Source: Brachypodius melanocephalos (Eukaryota; Chordata; Aves; Passeriformes; Pycnonotidae). From it: 64,000 nucleotides of DNA. Made by a program: the position numbers and the translations under genes. This document shows positions 24,401-31,263 of the stretch, one piece after another. The notes beneath the pieces are model-generated. The model had not been told where the DNA came from. It saw only the letters and a list, made by a program, of their open reading frames with translations, and did not search any database. Position 1 is the first letter of the stretch; each line of letters starts with the position of its first letter. The DNA is taken from positions 4,340,888 to 4,404,887 of the forward strand of contig VZSR01000393.1 of NCBI GenBank assembly GCA_013398615.1. The letters are read 5' to 3'.

Positions 24401-25869
24401 ACAAAAAATCTGCTACAGATCTATGATAATCCTCTGTTTAAATGGTACTGAAGGTCTGCTCCTACTTTACACATAAAGGCAAAACAAATGGCTTTACTAC
24501 CTGCAAATCAGTGGACTTAAAAGCCCTTTGAAATTAACCACTTGTACAGTTTTGTTTACCTGCTCTGACATGCAGATATGTAACACAACATCTCGTGGAG
24601 GGCATGCTCTTTTCACCTGATGTCGCCGGACTTGTCAGCACTGAGTGTGACGGGGTTCAACCCGGTGTCAGCAGGACTCTCCCTGACCTGGCTTTCCCTG
24701 CACACACAGCCCAGGAGCAGCTGCTTGCCAGGCACCTTGGAAATCATGACTGTGCTAATGCAGCTCCCCAGCACACTGTCAAGTGGCACAGTTCTGACTG
24801 CACATGCTGCTGACAGCCCTGCCAAGAGCTGCCTGCGATCCTGGCACGGACAGGCTTTGTCCCTCTGGCAATTTCCGAGTGATGTTCTCAGATGTTGTGG
24901 GGACACAAGCGATGGGGAGACAAACCTGTATTTTTATCTTTTAATTTAGAGGCCGATGTACTTCAGAACCCATGACCACCACCTGGAGCCCTGTCTTGCT
25001 AAAAGACATTAAGGAGGAAAAAAAAATGATGCTGAAGTGCTGACTCGGTGCGGCCGAGGGACACACACAGCCCAGCGCCTCACAGCGCCCCTGGGCTGCT
25101 GCCCCTCGGCCGAACACCTCCCTCACCACCCTCACAGTTCATTCTTAGGGGTTACTTGTTCACACCAAGCTCTTGGCACCAATTAAGTTGTTGGGGGATT
25201 TTTTTCCCTGGTGGGTGACACAGCCTCTCAGAGCTGGGAAAAGCAGCGGGGTGATGCTGAGAACACGACGGCTCCTGCGGAGGGGCAAGCGGCACCGGCC
25301 GGAGGCAGGAAAGGAGGGAAGGAGGGAAGAAGGGAAGGAGGGAAGGAGGTGGCCCGGTAGCTGCTCCCACAGAATCACAGAATTGCCGGTGTTGGAAGGG
25401 ACTTCTGGAGATCACCCAGTCCAGCTCCTCTGCCGAGGCCGGGTCACCTGGAGCAGGTGACACAGGAACGCGTTCAGCTGCGGTTTGAATGTCTCCGGAG
25501 AGGGAGATTCCACACCCTCCCTGAGCGCTCGGGCCAACTCCGGGCCGAGGCGCACCCAGGGTCCGCAGATCTCCCCCGCCGGCCTTCCCCGGCTCCCTGG
25601 TCCTCACACGCCGCGGATCCCGCTCCTTACACAACCCCGGCCCCGCTCCCCGGAGCGCGGCCCCTCCGAGCGGCCGCCTGGGGTGTGAGGGCCCGGCCGT
25701 ACCTGATGTAGGGGCTGGCGGCCGCCAGGATGTTCTTCTGCACCGGGATCTCCTCGCCCTCCAGCACCAGGTGCGCGTCGCAGAACCGCGTCTCCTCCCG
25801 GAACGAGCTGAGCGCCCGCAGCAGCCGCGCCGGGTGCTGCGGGTCCGACACGGCGCTCGGGCCCGACAT
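379..25869 (-). CDS. GAN: GAN, gigaxonin (KLHL16), exons 1-10; last exon off the left edge
   Basis: Gigaxonin is a BTB-BACK-Kelch adaptor of CUL3 ubiquitin ligases that drives turnover of intermediate-filament and tubulin-associated proteins in the cytoplasm; loss causes giant axonal neuropathy in humans. Ten coding exons join in frame into 537 complete codons plus one base: 25703-25869, 12210-12324, 10959-11309, 10283-10500, 9310-9431, 8699-8811, 7472-7621, 7013-7149, 6395-6523, 379-488. The BTB domain covers about residues 10-130, BACK about 135-240, and Kelch repeats run from about 275 on, with GG doublets in VLGGQDE, ILGGEDG, AMGGGSYG and VFGGVRS. Human gigaxonin has 597 residues, so about 60 C-terminal residues should lie left of position 1. 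All splice phases agree and no stop or frameshift is seen. Identification rests on near-identity to remembered human gigaxonin along the whole length. Confidence 0.97.
4440..5080 (-). other. GC-rich patch in GAN intron 9
   Basis: About 640 bp are clearly richer in G+C than the surrounding intron and have overlapping open frames of about 110 codons on both strands. The frames show no known domain, and two overlapping plus-strand frames over the same bases argue that open length comes from base composition. It could be a degraded repeat or a local composition change. Confidence 0.35.
5261..5274 (+). repeat. Short CAG run
   Basis: Between four and five CAG units in GAN intron 9. It is non-coding and too short to suggest instability. 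Confidence 0.6.
6018..6062 (-). mobile_element. CR1 3'-end fragment
   Basis: The bases GGAATCATTCAGGTTGGAAA resemble the reverse complement of the CR1 3' end (the usual bird form is AGAATCA...GGTTGGAAAG). Only about 45 bp are recognisable. Confidence 0.5.
6395..6523 (-). CDS. GAN: GAN exon 9
   Basis: Encodes Arg458-Arg501: FGAVACGVASELYVFGGVRS, then RDDSQASEMVTCKSEFYHDE and FK. The segment REDAQGSEMV of human reads RDDSQASEMV here. It is too short on its own to stand out as a long open frame; it was placed by frame, splice sites (acceptor AATTTTCAG, donor AAG|GTAACT) and homology. Confidence 0.94.
6524..7012 (-). other. GAN: GAN intron 8
   Basis: A 489 bp AT-rich intron with standard splice ends. 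No repeat or RNA gene was recognised. Confidence 0.85.
7013..7149 (-). CDS. GAN: GAN exon 8
   Basis: Encodes residues 413-457 and two bases of Arg458: IGCYAAMKKKIYAMGGGSYG, then KLFESVECYDPRTQQWTAIC and PLKER. This is a Kelch blade that matches human gigaxonin almost exactly. The acceptor is TCCATAAG and the donor AG|GTGAGA. Confidence 0.96.
7150..7471 (-). other. GAN: GAN intron 7 with a TA microsatellite
   Basis: A 322 bp intron. It contains an imperfect TA-rich simple repeat at about 7392-7418 and otherwise nothing recognised. Confidence 0.85.
7392..7418 (+). repeat. Imperfect (TA)n microsatellite
   Basis: Alternating T and A with two interruptions (ATATTTATATATATATACAT), located in GAN intron 7. 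Confidence 0.75.
7472..7621 (-). CDS. GAN: GAN exon 7
   Basis: Encodes residues 363-412 (50 codons): ARHNFGVVEIDGILYILGGE, then DGERELISMESYDIYSRTWT and KQPDLTMVRK, a Kelch blade with its GG doublet and trailing aromatic. The acceptor is GTTCCTTAG and the donor AAG|GTAAAA. Confidence 0.96.
7622..8698 (-). other. GAN: GAN intron 6, GC-AG type
   Basis: A 1,077 bp intron that starts GCAAGA and ends CCTTAG on the gene strand. The body is AT-rich with no recognised element. Confidence 0.85.
8699..8811 (-). CDS. GAN: GAN exon 6, with a GC splice donor
   Basis: Encodes Glu325-Glu362: GFLFVLGGQDENKGTLSSG, then EKYDPDTNSWSSLPPMLE, a full Kelch blade. The acceptor is TTTTACAG. The frame and the alignment to human require the exon to end at GAG, where the intron starts GCAAGA and not GT. 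No usable GT donor lies next to it. Two bases plus 37 codons give phase 0, which matches exon 7. This is a GC-AG intron. Confidence 0.9.
8812..9309 (-). other. GAN: GAN intron 5
   Basis: A 498 bp intron. A plus-strand open frame of 84 codons near 8831-9085 has no family resemblance and is taken as chance. Confidence 0.8.
9310..9431 (-). CDS. GAN: GAN exon 5
   Basis: Encodes Val284-Glu325, including the first Kelch blade: SRKPTSVMRCMCPLYDPN, then QLWIELAPMSIPRINHGVLSA. The acceptor is GTGTTCAG and the donor CAG|GTAAAG. The exon is 122 bp and ends after the first base of Glu325. Confidence 0.95.
9432..10282 (-). other. GAN: GAN intron 4
   Basis: An 851 bp AT-rich intron with a T run near 9920. 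No repeat family or RNA gene was recognised. Confidence 0.8.
10283..10500 (-). CDS. GAN: GAN exon 4
   Basis: Encodes Val212 through two bases of Val284: the end of BACK (VHMKDVMSAVWVSGLD, LVREIVKEC) and the linker into the first Kelch blade (GYSECIVTVGGEERV). The acceptor is CTCCCGCAG and the donor GT|GTAAGT. The exon is clearly richer in C+G than its flanking introns. Confidence 0.96.
10501..10958 (-). other. GAN: GAN intron 3
   Basis: A 458 bp intron with a T run at about 10732-10745. Nothing else was recognised. Confidence 0.8.
10959..11309 (-). CDS. GAN: GAN exon 3
   Basis: Encodes residues 95-211 (117 codons), from IRLNEETIQDVVQAADLLLL to SESRK. It holds the last BTB helices, including the region that contacts CUL3, and most of the BACK domain (ENCIGIRDFALHYC, VGNERYVFEAVIRWI). 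The acceptor is TTCTTGCAG and the donor AAG|GTCAGG. Frame runs on past the donor for some 36 codons by chance. Confidence 0.96.
11310..12209 (-). other. GAN: GAN intron 2
   Basis: A 900 bp intron. It holds the 21-bp tandem duplication at 11944-11985. No RNA gene or mobile element was recognised. Confidence 0.8.
11944..11985 (+). repeat. 21-bp direct tandem duplication
   Basis: Two adjacent identical copies of a 21-bp unit that begins TGTATTAAGATACATTAACT. A third copy starts (TGTATT) and then diverges. Confidence 0.9.
12210..12324 (-). CDS. GAN: GAN exon 2
   Basis: Encodes the end of Arg56 through Gln94, starting TKLNYNPPKDDGSTYKIELE and ending DYIFSGQ, the middle of the BTB fold. The acceptor is TTCTCTTAG and the donor CAG|GTATGG. 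The exon is 115 bp; with exon 1 it makes 282 nt, so the next exon starts in phase 0. Confidence 0.95.
13690..13731 (+). mobile_element. Old amniote retroposon 3' tail (L2/CR1-like)
   Basis: TGTACAGCACCTGGCACAAT followed by ACAAATAACAACAACAACAA resembles the conserved 3' end of ancient amniote non-LTR elements, whose copies end in an AAC or ATA simple repeat. The 5' part is not recognisable. Family assignment is from memory. Confidence 0.45.
25309..25349 (+). repeat. Purine-rich GGGAAGGA simple repeat
   Basis: Repeated AAGGAGGG units, all purine on the plus strand, with one AAGAAGGG variant. It lies in GAN intron 1, just before a CR1 copy. Confidence 0.8.
25369..25560 (-). mobile_element. CR1 retroposon 3' end, reverse orientation
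   Basis: It reads ACAGAATCACAGAATT, then GTTGGAAGGGACTTCTGGAG, ATCACCCAGTCCAGCTCC and a match to TTGAATGTCTCCGGAGAGG. This is the reverse complement of a common bird CR1 3' end. The left edge is the element's 3' terminus; the right edge is diffuse. It lies in GAN intron 1, about 140 bp from exon 1. Confidence 0.85.
25703..25869 (-). CDS. GAN: GAN exon 1 (start codon)
   Basis: Encodes residues 1-55 and two bases of Arg56. It begins MSGPSAVSDPQHPARLLR, where the human protein reads MAEGSAVSDPQH, so this ATG is the family start. The context is A at -3 and T at +4. It covers the start of the BTB domain (FCDAHLVLEGEEIPVQKNIL). The donor is CAG|GTACGG. The exon is inside the CpG-rich promoter and is followed by the longest intron of the gene. 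Confidence 0.96.
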
Positions 25870-25923
25870 GGTGCTGCTGCCGCCGCCGAGCCGGGCCGGG
25901 CCGGGCCGGCTCAGTCCCTGCCC

Positions 25924-25932
25924 TCACACCAT
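25924..25932 (-). other. Two-codon upstream ORF (Met-Val-stop) before GAN
   Basis: ATG GTG TGA lies 54 nt upstream of the GAN start codon, with G at -3 and G at +4, a stronger context than many real starts. It is in the 5' UTR only if transcription starts upstream of 25,932, which the position of the GC boxes suggests. Confidence 0.5.
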
Positions 25933-26104
25933 GGCTGAGCGCCCGCCCGCCGCTGACATCATCTCCCGGCATCATCTCCCCGCGCCGCCCCGCGGGGGCG
26001 GCCCGGCCCGGCTGCCCTCGGGCACCGCGGGCCCTCAGCGGGCGGGGCGGGGACGGCCCGCGGAAATCTCGGCTTGGTCTCCTCACGGCTTTGGAATGTC
26101 ACTA

Positions 26105-26546
26105 AAGGACGTCCAGAGAAGGGAACGGAGCTGGGAAAGGGGCTGGAGCACCAGGAGGGAGATGGGGGGTCTCAGCCTGGAGAAAAGGAGGCTCCAGGGG
26201 AATCTTCTCGCTCTCCACAACTCCCTGGCAGGAGGATGGAGCCGCGGAGGGGGTCAGGCTCTTGTCCAGACAACAAGCGACAGGACAAGAGGAAATAGCC
26301 CTAAGTTGCGCCAGGGGAGGTTTAGGTTGGACGTTAGAAGGAATTTCTTCCCAAAAAGGGTGATCAGACGTCGGAACGGGCTGCTCAGGGAGGTGGTGAA
26401 ATCACCATCCGTGGAGATGCTTAAGGAAAAGCCTGGAAGTGGCACTCGTTGCCATGGTCTGGGTGACACGGTGGTGTTTGGTCAGAGGCTGGACCCGAGG
26501 ATCACAGAGCTCTTTCCCAATTGAATTGATTCTGTGATCCTGTAAG
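26105..26546 (+). mobile_element. CR1 retroposon 3' part, forward orientation
   Basis: It carries the typical CR1 string CAGCCTGGAGAAAAGGAGGC, then CGACAGGACAAGAGGAAATA, TTTAGGTTGGACGTTAGAAG, GGGCTGCTCAGGGAGGTGGT, and ends in ATTCTGTGATCCTGTA. About 440 bp of the 3' end are present with no intact reverse transcriptase. It starts about 240 bp upstream of the GAN start codon and faces away from the gene. Confidence 0.92.
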
Positions 26547-26554
26547 ACTGGCCT

Positions 26555-26584
26555 TTTATTTATTTATTTATTTGTTTGTTTGTT
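26555..26584 (+). repeat. (TTTA)n(TTTG)n microsatellite
   Basis: About four TTTA units followed by three TTTG units, directly after the CR1 3' end. Confidence 0.85.
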
Positions 26585-28023
26585 CCCTTACATGAGCTGG
26601 AGGTAAATGTTACGGGTGTAGGCACAAGGAAAAGTAAGAAAATGAGAATTAACTACAGCGAGATTCATTGTGGCAGTGCCCCTTTCTGCTGCTGCCCACT
26701 GGAAATGTGGCCTTTTCCAGCAAAAAAAGATCTTTAGGGCAGTTCACATGGTAAATTTTAGGCCGTTTATTATTGTGCTTAATTGCACATTAAGAGATTA
26801 CTTGATTCCATCTGCTTTCTTAACAGCATCCAACATTAAAGCAGTGAAACTATTTGCACTGAGTGAAAGTGTTTCACAGAGTGTGATGTGCTCTAAAACA
26901 GACACAGCTGGTGCTGCTGGGAGGGACCAGCAGAGCAGCTCTCTGTGTTCCCTGTGCTGACAGGCACAGCAGCATTGGGATCTCCCAGCCTCTGGAGCAC
27001 TCAAATGGATGTCATGGTGCCCATCCCCTCACTGGGAAAGTAACATTTTCAGAGGGTCTGATCCAGTAAAGCTGTGGTGTGTCACACGCTTTTATTGCTT
27101 TTATTACTTGCATTTCAGTGGAACGTAACAAATTTCTATCATTCGTTCAGTTTGATGGTGTCTCCAAATCATTTTATCACTTTGGAAGATGAATTAGGGC
27201 ATCTGGAAGTGACCCTGTAGGAAAGAGAAATTAATGCCTTCACAAAGGCAGCCTTGTTCTTTCCAAGCTGGACACAATGCTGGTGTGTTCTGCAGCTGGG
27301 ACATCGTCACACATCCCCCAGCAGTCCAAACCCTGCACCCAGGGCCTGGATGAAGAGTGTGCTCAGCCCTGTTGGAGCCAGGCTTTACAGCTGAACCCTT
27401 GCTGAAGTGCTCCCTGACTGGAGAGGGGTCACAGGGAGGAGCACCGTGCTGCAGGTTTCTTGTGCAGCTCTGAACAAGAGTTTTAGAAGCGGAGGGTGTG
27501 GGACAGAAGGCCTAAACCCACAGCAATGTGCCACACTTGTTGTCGTTCATACCCATTTACAGACATTAGAAGGCCATTTTTTCTTGCTTGGGTGTAATTA
27601 TCCAGGATGTCAGGTGGAGGTTGAGGATCCAGAGGACGCACTCTCGACTCTCTTTGAGGGTAATGAAGGCAGAGAGCACACTGCTCTTTGGCTGCAGGGG
27701 AAAGATGTATTTTGCTTGTCATTAATACTCAGGTAATTGCAGACCCAAGGGAGCAGTGGTTTAAATTATTGCAAAAGCTGTCATTGAGTGGCCTGGTTAT
27801 TTGAAAAGAGCGACACTAGTGTGTTTCCCTGCCACCTGCACAGATTGTTACAGAGGAAAACACTGTTGCATTTCTGGTTTTTAATGCATCCTGGTAAACA
27901 CTGTTTCTGCTTCCTCCTGCTGCTTATGTGGGGCAATGGGATGAGGTGTAACAGATAATATCCAGTTCCAGAGAACAAATTCATTGTTATACCTCGTTAT
28001 TTGTTCCATTAAATGGGTGTATT

Positions 28024-28028
<5 letters not shown>

Positions 28029-28060
<32 letters not shown>

Positions 28061-28208
28061 CAAAAAACAAAACCCAAAACCAAAACAAAAACAAAAAACC
28101 CCCAAAAAACAAACAAACAAAAAACCCCAAATAACACCCCCAAAAAACCCCAACAAACCACCAAAACAAAAAAAAAGCCCTGAACCAAACCAACAACAAA
28201 CCAAACCA
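28029..28208 (+). repeat. Poly(A) run and A/C-rich low-complexity tract
   Basis: Thirty A in a row (28,029-28,058) are followed by about 150 bp of CCCAAAA and CAAAA type sequence with runs of four and five C. The opposite strand is T/G-rich with at least four runs of four or more G. Confidence 0.95.
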
Positions 28209-30048
28209 CTCTATGAAGGTCCATTTGTAGCATCTCTGAGGTAATTAATTATATGTATGCATACCCGTGGCCTGATTCTCTCACTCAACTATGTATTTTT
28301 CTTTTAATGGAGATACTTATCTTTACTATTTTTTCTTTGCAGTCACTCCACCTAGATTTGTGTTAAGCCATTATTATAATAACTCCATGAATTTTGTTTG
28401 GCTAATTTATGACTTAAATTGGTGCAAAATAAGAATCAAACCCTTCTGGCCCTTGGTGTTTCATTCACAGTGAAGAGTGTCAGAAGCAAACCAAATGACA
28501 CTCATTACCACGTGCCATGTTGCCACATCAAAAAAACCCTACAAGTCTTACAGCCACTTGGCAAAGCATATCTGCATTTCCCCTCGCTTCTGTCAGCCTG
28601 GAAATGATAGTGTGTTACCATATTCAGGGTAAATGTTTCATCAGATTGGTATTGCAGCCACTCAAAACATTCTTGAACAAATTTGTGATTAGCTGTATGG
28701 TTTTATTCCTATTGTCTCTGCTGCAGGAGGATACTGGGATTAGCAAATGCAGATTTACATCACTGTTTTTCTCCTCAGATTAACTACAAACTTAATCCTA
28801 ATCAAATCCTGTGTAGTAATGACCAAGGGAATATGGCACATCTCACTTAAAAAATCATACCCAAGACAAGTTCTTATCATTTATTTTCTACATTATTTCT
28901 ATATGAATGTAAATAACACGTTTGCTTTCTTAGACTACAGGTTGTTTTCATGATGAGTGTATCCCCTATCATGTCATCTCTACCAGTAAAAATTATCTCC
29001 TCAGAAGTAACTCCTCTGTCCAAACCTGTAATCATCCACAAACAATCCTGTGAGTACTGCAGGAGAAATTCTGGAGAAAAAACTCTTAAAAGGAAATCTG
29101 TAACAATGGTTAGACTTTTGATTCATTGCCACCTTGTAATTCTAGAAATGTATTTGTGAATGTTTGTTAAATCCAAACTTTTTCATATGAAAAAACAACC
29201 CCAGAGCTGATGTCTTTTGCCAATATCACAAGTCAGTCTTCTCTTCCAGTACTGGTTCCATATTATTTACAAAATGAAATGAAATTTCTTCATTAGCAGA
29301 TAAAGTGCTATTAAATACTAATGGTAACATGCCTTGAAAACACTAAAAGTGACTGTTTCTGCAGACACACCTTACTGAATTGTTTATTTCCATTTTATGG
29401 AACACATAAACATTTGAAAGCCCAAACCTGCATATTTTAACTAGATCTGACCACAGTGTTGGGAGTTTTACCATTAAAAATAGCCTGCATATCTTCATCC
29501 TAACAAAGTGCAAAGACTTAAGCAGAGGAACAGAAGTCTGGTTGTTACAGAGCAGGCAGGAACTGTGGATGATGTTGGTTCAGTTCCTGCTCTGCCACAA
29601 ACACCTTAGGCAATCACAAATGGGCTACCAAACACTGTTTCTCATGGGGTGGGGAGGTAGTAAATGTCAACAATTTCATTCTGTTTCCTTCCCATGAAAC
29701 ACTGTGAGCACCACAGGCACTGAGGGAATGTGTGTGTCAAAGTGAGAGGTATCTGAGTTGTGTGGTGATACAGACAGATCATATGAACACCCAAAATGGA
29801 TGGATCTGCACCTGGCTTTTTCCGTCAGTAAAGACGCTTCCAACAGCAAAGATATCTACAATGAGAAAATAAAATTCAAAACGAAAAAAGCTCTCACTTA
29901 AAGAAAAGTCAATACCTCAAATCAGGAATACACTCAGGGGGGTAAGAAATGCCATTTCTGTAACACAACCCATCACACTGTGCTTGGCACTTGAACTTTA
30001 TGTTGAAATGTGCTTTTTAATTGTGACTGTGAGTGAGAGTTGTGCACT

Positions 30049-30054
30049 TTTATT
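30049..30054 (-). terminator. BCO1: Candidate BCO1 poly(A) signal AATAAA
   Basis: The hexamer lies on the BCO1 strand, about 1.04 kb after the stop codon, with a second weak form (ATTAAA) about 35 bp further on. Such hexamers occur often by chance in AT-rich sequence. Confidence 0.25.
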
Positions 30055-31090
30055 AGGAAGCATCTGGTACAGGCAAGAATAAACACGTGAGAACATGGAT
30101 ACTCCTAAGCAGACATAAGGCAAATGCTTAGTTATGGCAATAACAGCTTCTAGTTTCAGCTACTGTGGGCTTCAGATGAGGCCTAAATTCCCCTAAACTA
30201 TTTGTTGCACATGTGTGTCTGAGTTCTGCTAGAAATACACTGCCCTCATTCACATACACACTGCTATTAACAGAGACTAGTGGCAATAGCAAATACTACA
30301 GTTCTTCTTATCTTTTACACAATGTATTCATCTAATTACATGAAATGTCATGGCAGACATTCTGCCCAAGGAAAACTGATTTAAATACAAACTGCTTAAG
30401 ATTGAATGTCACTAAAGTATAATTGAATGCTACATATAACCAGGTACTCTGTTTCAAGAAAGTTACTTGATTTTGTCAACATAAAAGCGAAAAATACACC
30501 ATGAAATTATTAGAAAAGCTGGGGGAGGTCAGGTTCTGGATAAGAAAAATGTAGCACCTCAGCATAACACTTTGGTTACGGTACAGTTTAAGAAATCAAG
30601 CACCAAGAGAATACATTGCCATGAATTACTGGTATCACGGTAGATAGTTTAACATGAGGTTTTCTGGCAGGAGACAACTTTCATTGTCAGCTGCAGTCTT
30701 GCGACAGCCCATGGAACTTACATGACCTGCAGACATGTGTGACTCATGCCATGTGTCACCCTATGAATACAGAACTTCATTTGCTCAGAAAGCTTTGTTC
30801 TACTCAAATAAAACATTTCATGTTACTTTTGTCTCCTGTTCCTTGCCCCACAAGCTGTATTCAACATTAGCACTTCATATTGATAATTCTTCTTTTGGAA
30901 TAGTGATATACCAGTTGTGCATACAATAATTTGTAATAAAGTCATTTCTGTCTCTTTTAAGAGATTATATGTAGATATTGAGGAGGTTATAATTAGTCAT
31001 TTCTTATCATAAGAGAAGGCTGTTCCTGAAGGATATTATCCCACATTCAGTAGGAGGTTATGTCAGTCTGTGCAGTACAACAAATAGATT

Positions 31091-31263
31091 TTACTCAGTC
31101 TCAGTTTTCATGGCTTGCTGTGGTATAAACACTCCATGCAGGTCCATATGCATTTCCACATTTACTGTGGCTCGACCCAGCTCTGTGAATGTTTTAGCAT
31201 CCAAGATGAGTAGGAAGGGTGGATCCTTTGGATCAGTCTTCACAACACAGGTCAGAACAACAC
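31091..31263 (-). CDS. BCO1: BCO1 exon 11, fourth iron ligand and stop
   Basis: Encodes Gly470-Glu526 and the TAA stop: VVLTCVVKTDPKDPPFLLIL, then DAKTFTELGRATVNVEMHMD and LHGVFIPQQAMKTETE. His512 in DLHGVF is the fourth iron ligand. The acceptor is GTCACAG. Confidence 0.97.

Larger units (their letters stand above)
12325..25702 (-). other. GAN: GAN intron 1, 13.4 kb
   Basis: The long first intron. Recognised contents are an old retroposon tail near 13,690, a GC-richer patch near 24,590-24,960, a purine-rich simple repeat at 25,309-25,349 and a CR1 copy at about 25,369-25,560. Open frames of up to 154 codons on either strand (for example plus 14,149-14,613 and minus 19,815-20,237) have no domain or splice support. 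No nested gene or RNA gene could be supported. Confidence 0.75.
25600..26060 (-). promoter_or_regulatory. GAN: GAN CpG-island promoter
   Basis: About 460 bp are very rich in C+G with many CpG dinucleotides, covering exon 1 and the upstream region. Two overlapping GC boxes (GGGCGGGGCGGGG) lie at 26,040-26,052, and three GGGCC units lie at 25,892-25,907. A near-repeat of CATCATCTCCC occurs at about 25,956-25,980, the first copy preceded by TGA as TGACATCA, a CRE-like octamer. No TATA box was seen, as expected for a broadly expressed gene. The transcription start cannot be fixed from sequence alone. Confidence 0.75.
26585..31090. other. GAN-BCO1 intergenic region and probable BCO1 3' UTR
   Basis: No gene was recognised. 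Open frames of up to 109 codons have no family resemblance. The region holds the A/C-rich tract at 28,029-28,208. The part next to 31,090 should contain the BCO1 3' UTR. On the BCO1 strand a poly(A) hexamer AATAAA occurs at 30,049-30,054, and others lie further left, so the transcript end is not settled. Confidence 0.6.

Noticed and set aside
24655..24663. GTTCAACCC, resembling a tRNA B box
   Set aside because: No A box at the right distance upstream and no cloverleaf; not a tRNA or clear tRNA-derived SINE.
25730..26524. 264-codon plus-strand open frame, longest in the window
   Set aside because: It crosses the antisense of GAN exon 1, the CpG promoter and then the CR1 copy. High GC and the repeat explain the open length, and the product has no coherent domain.
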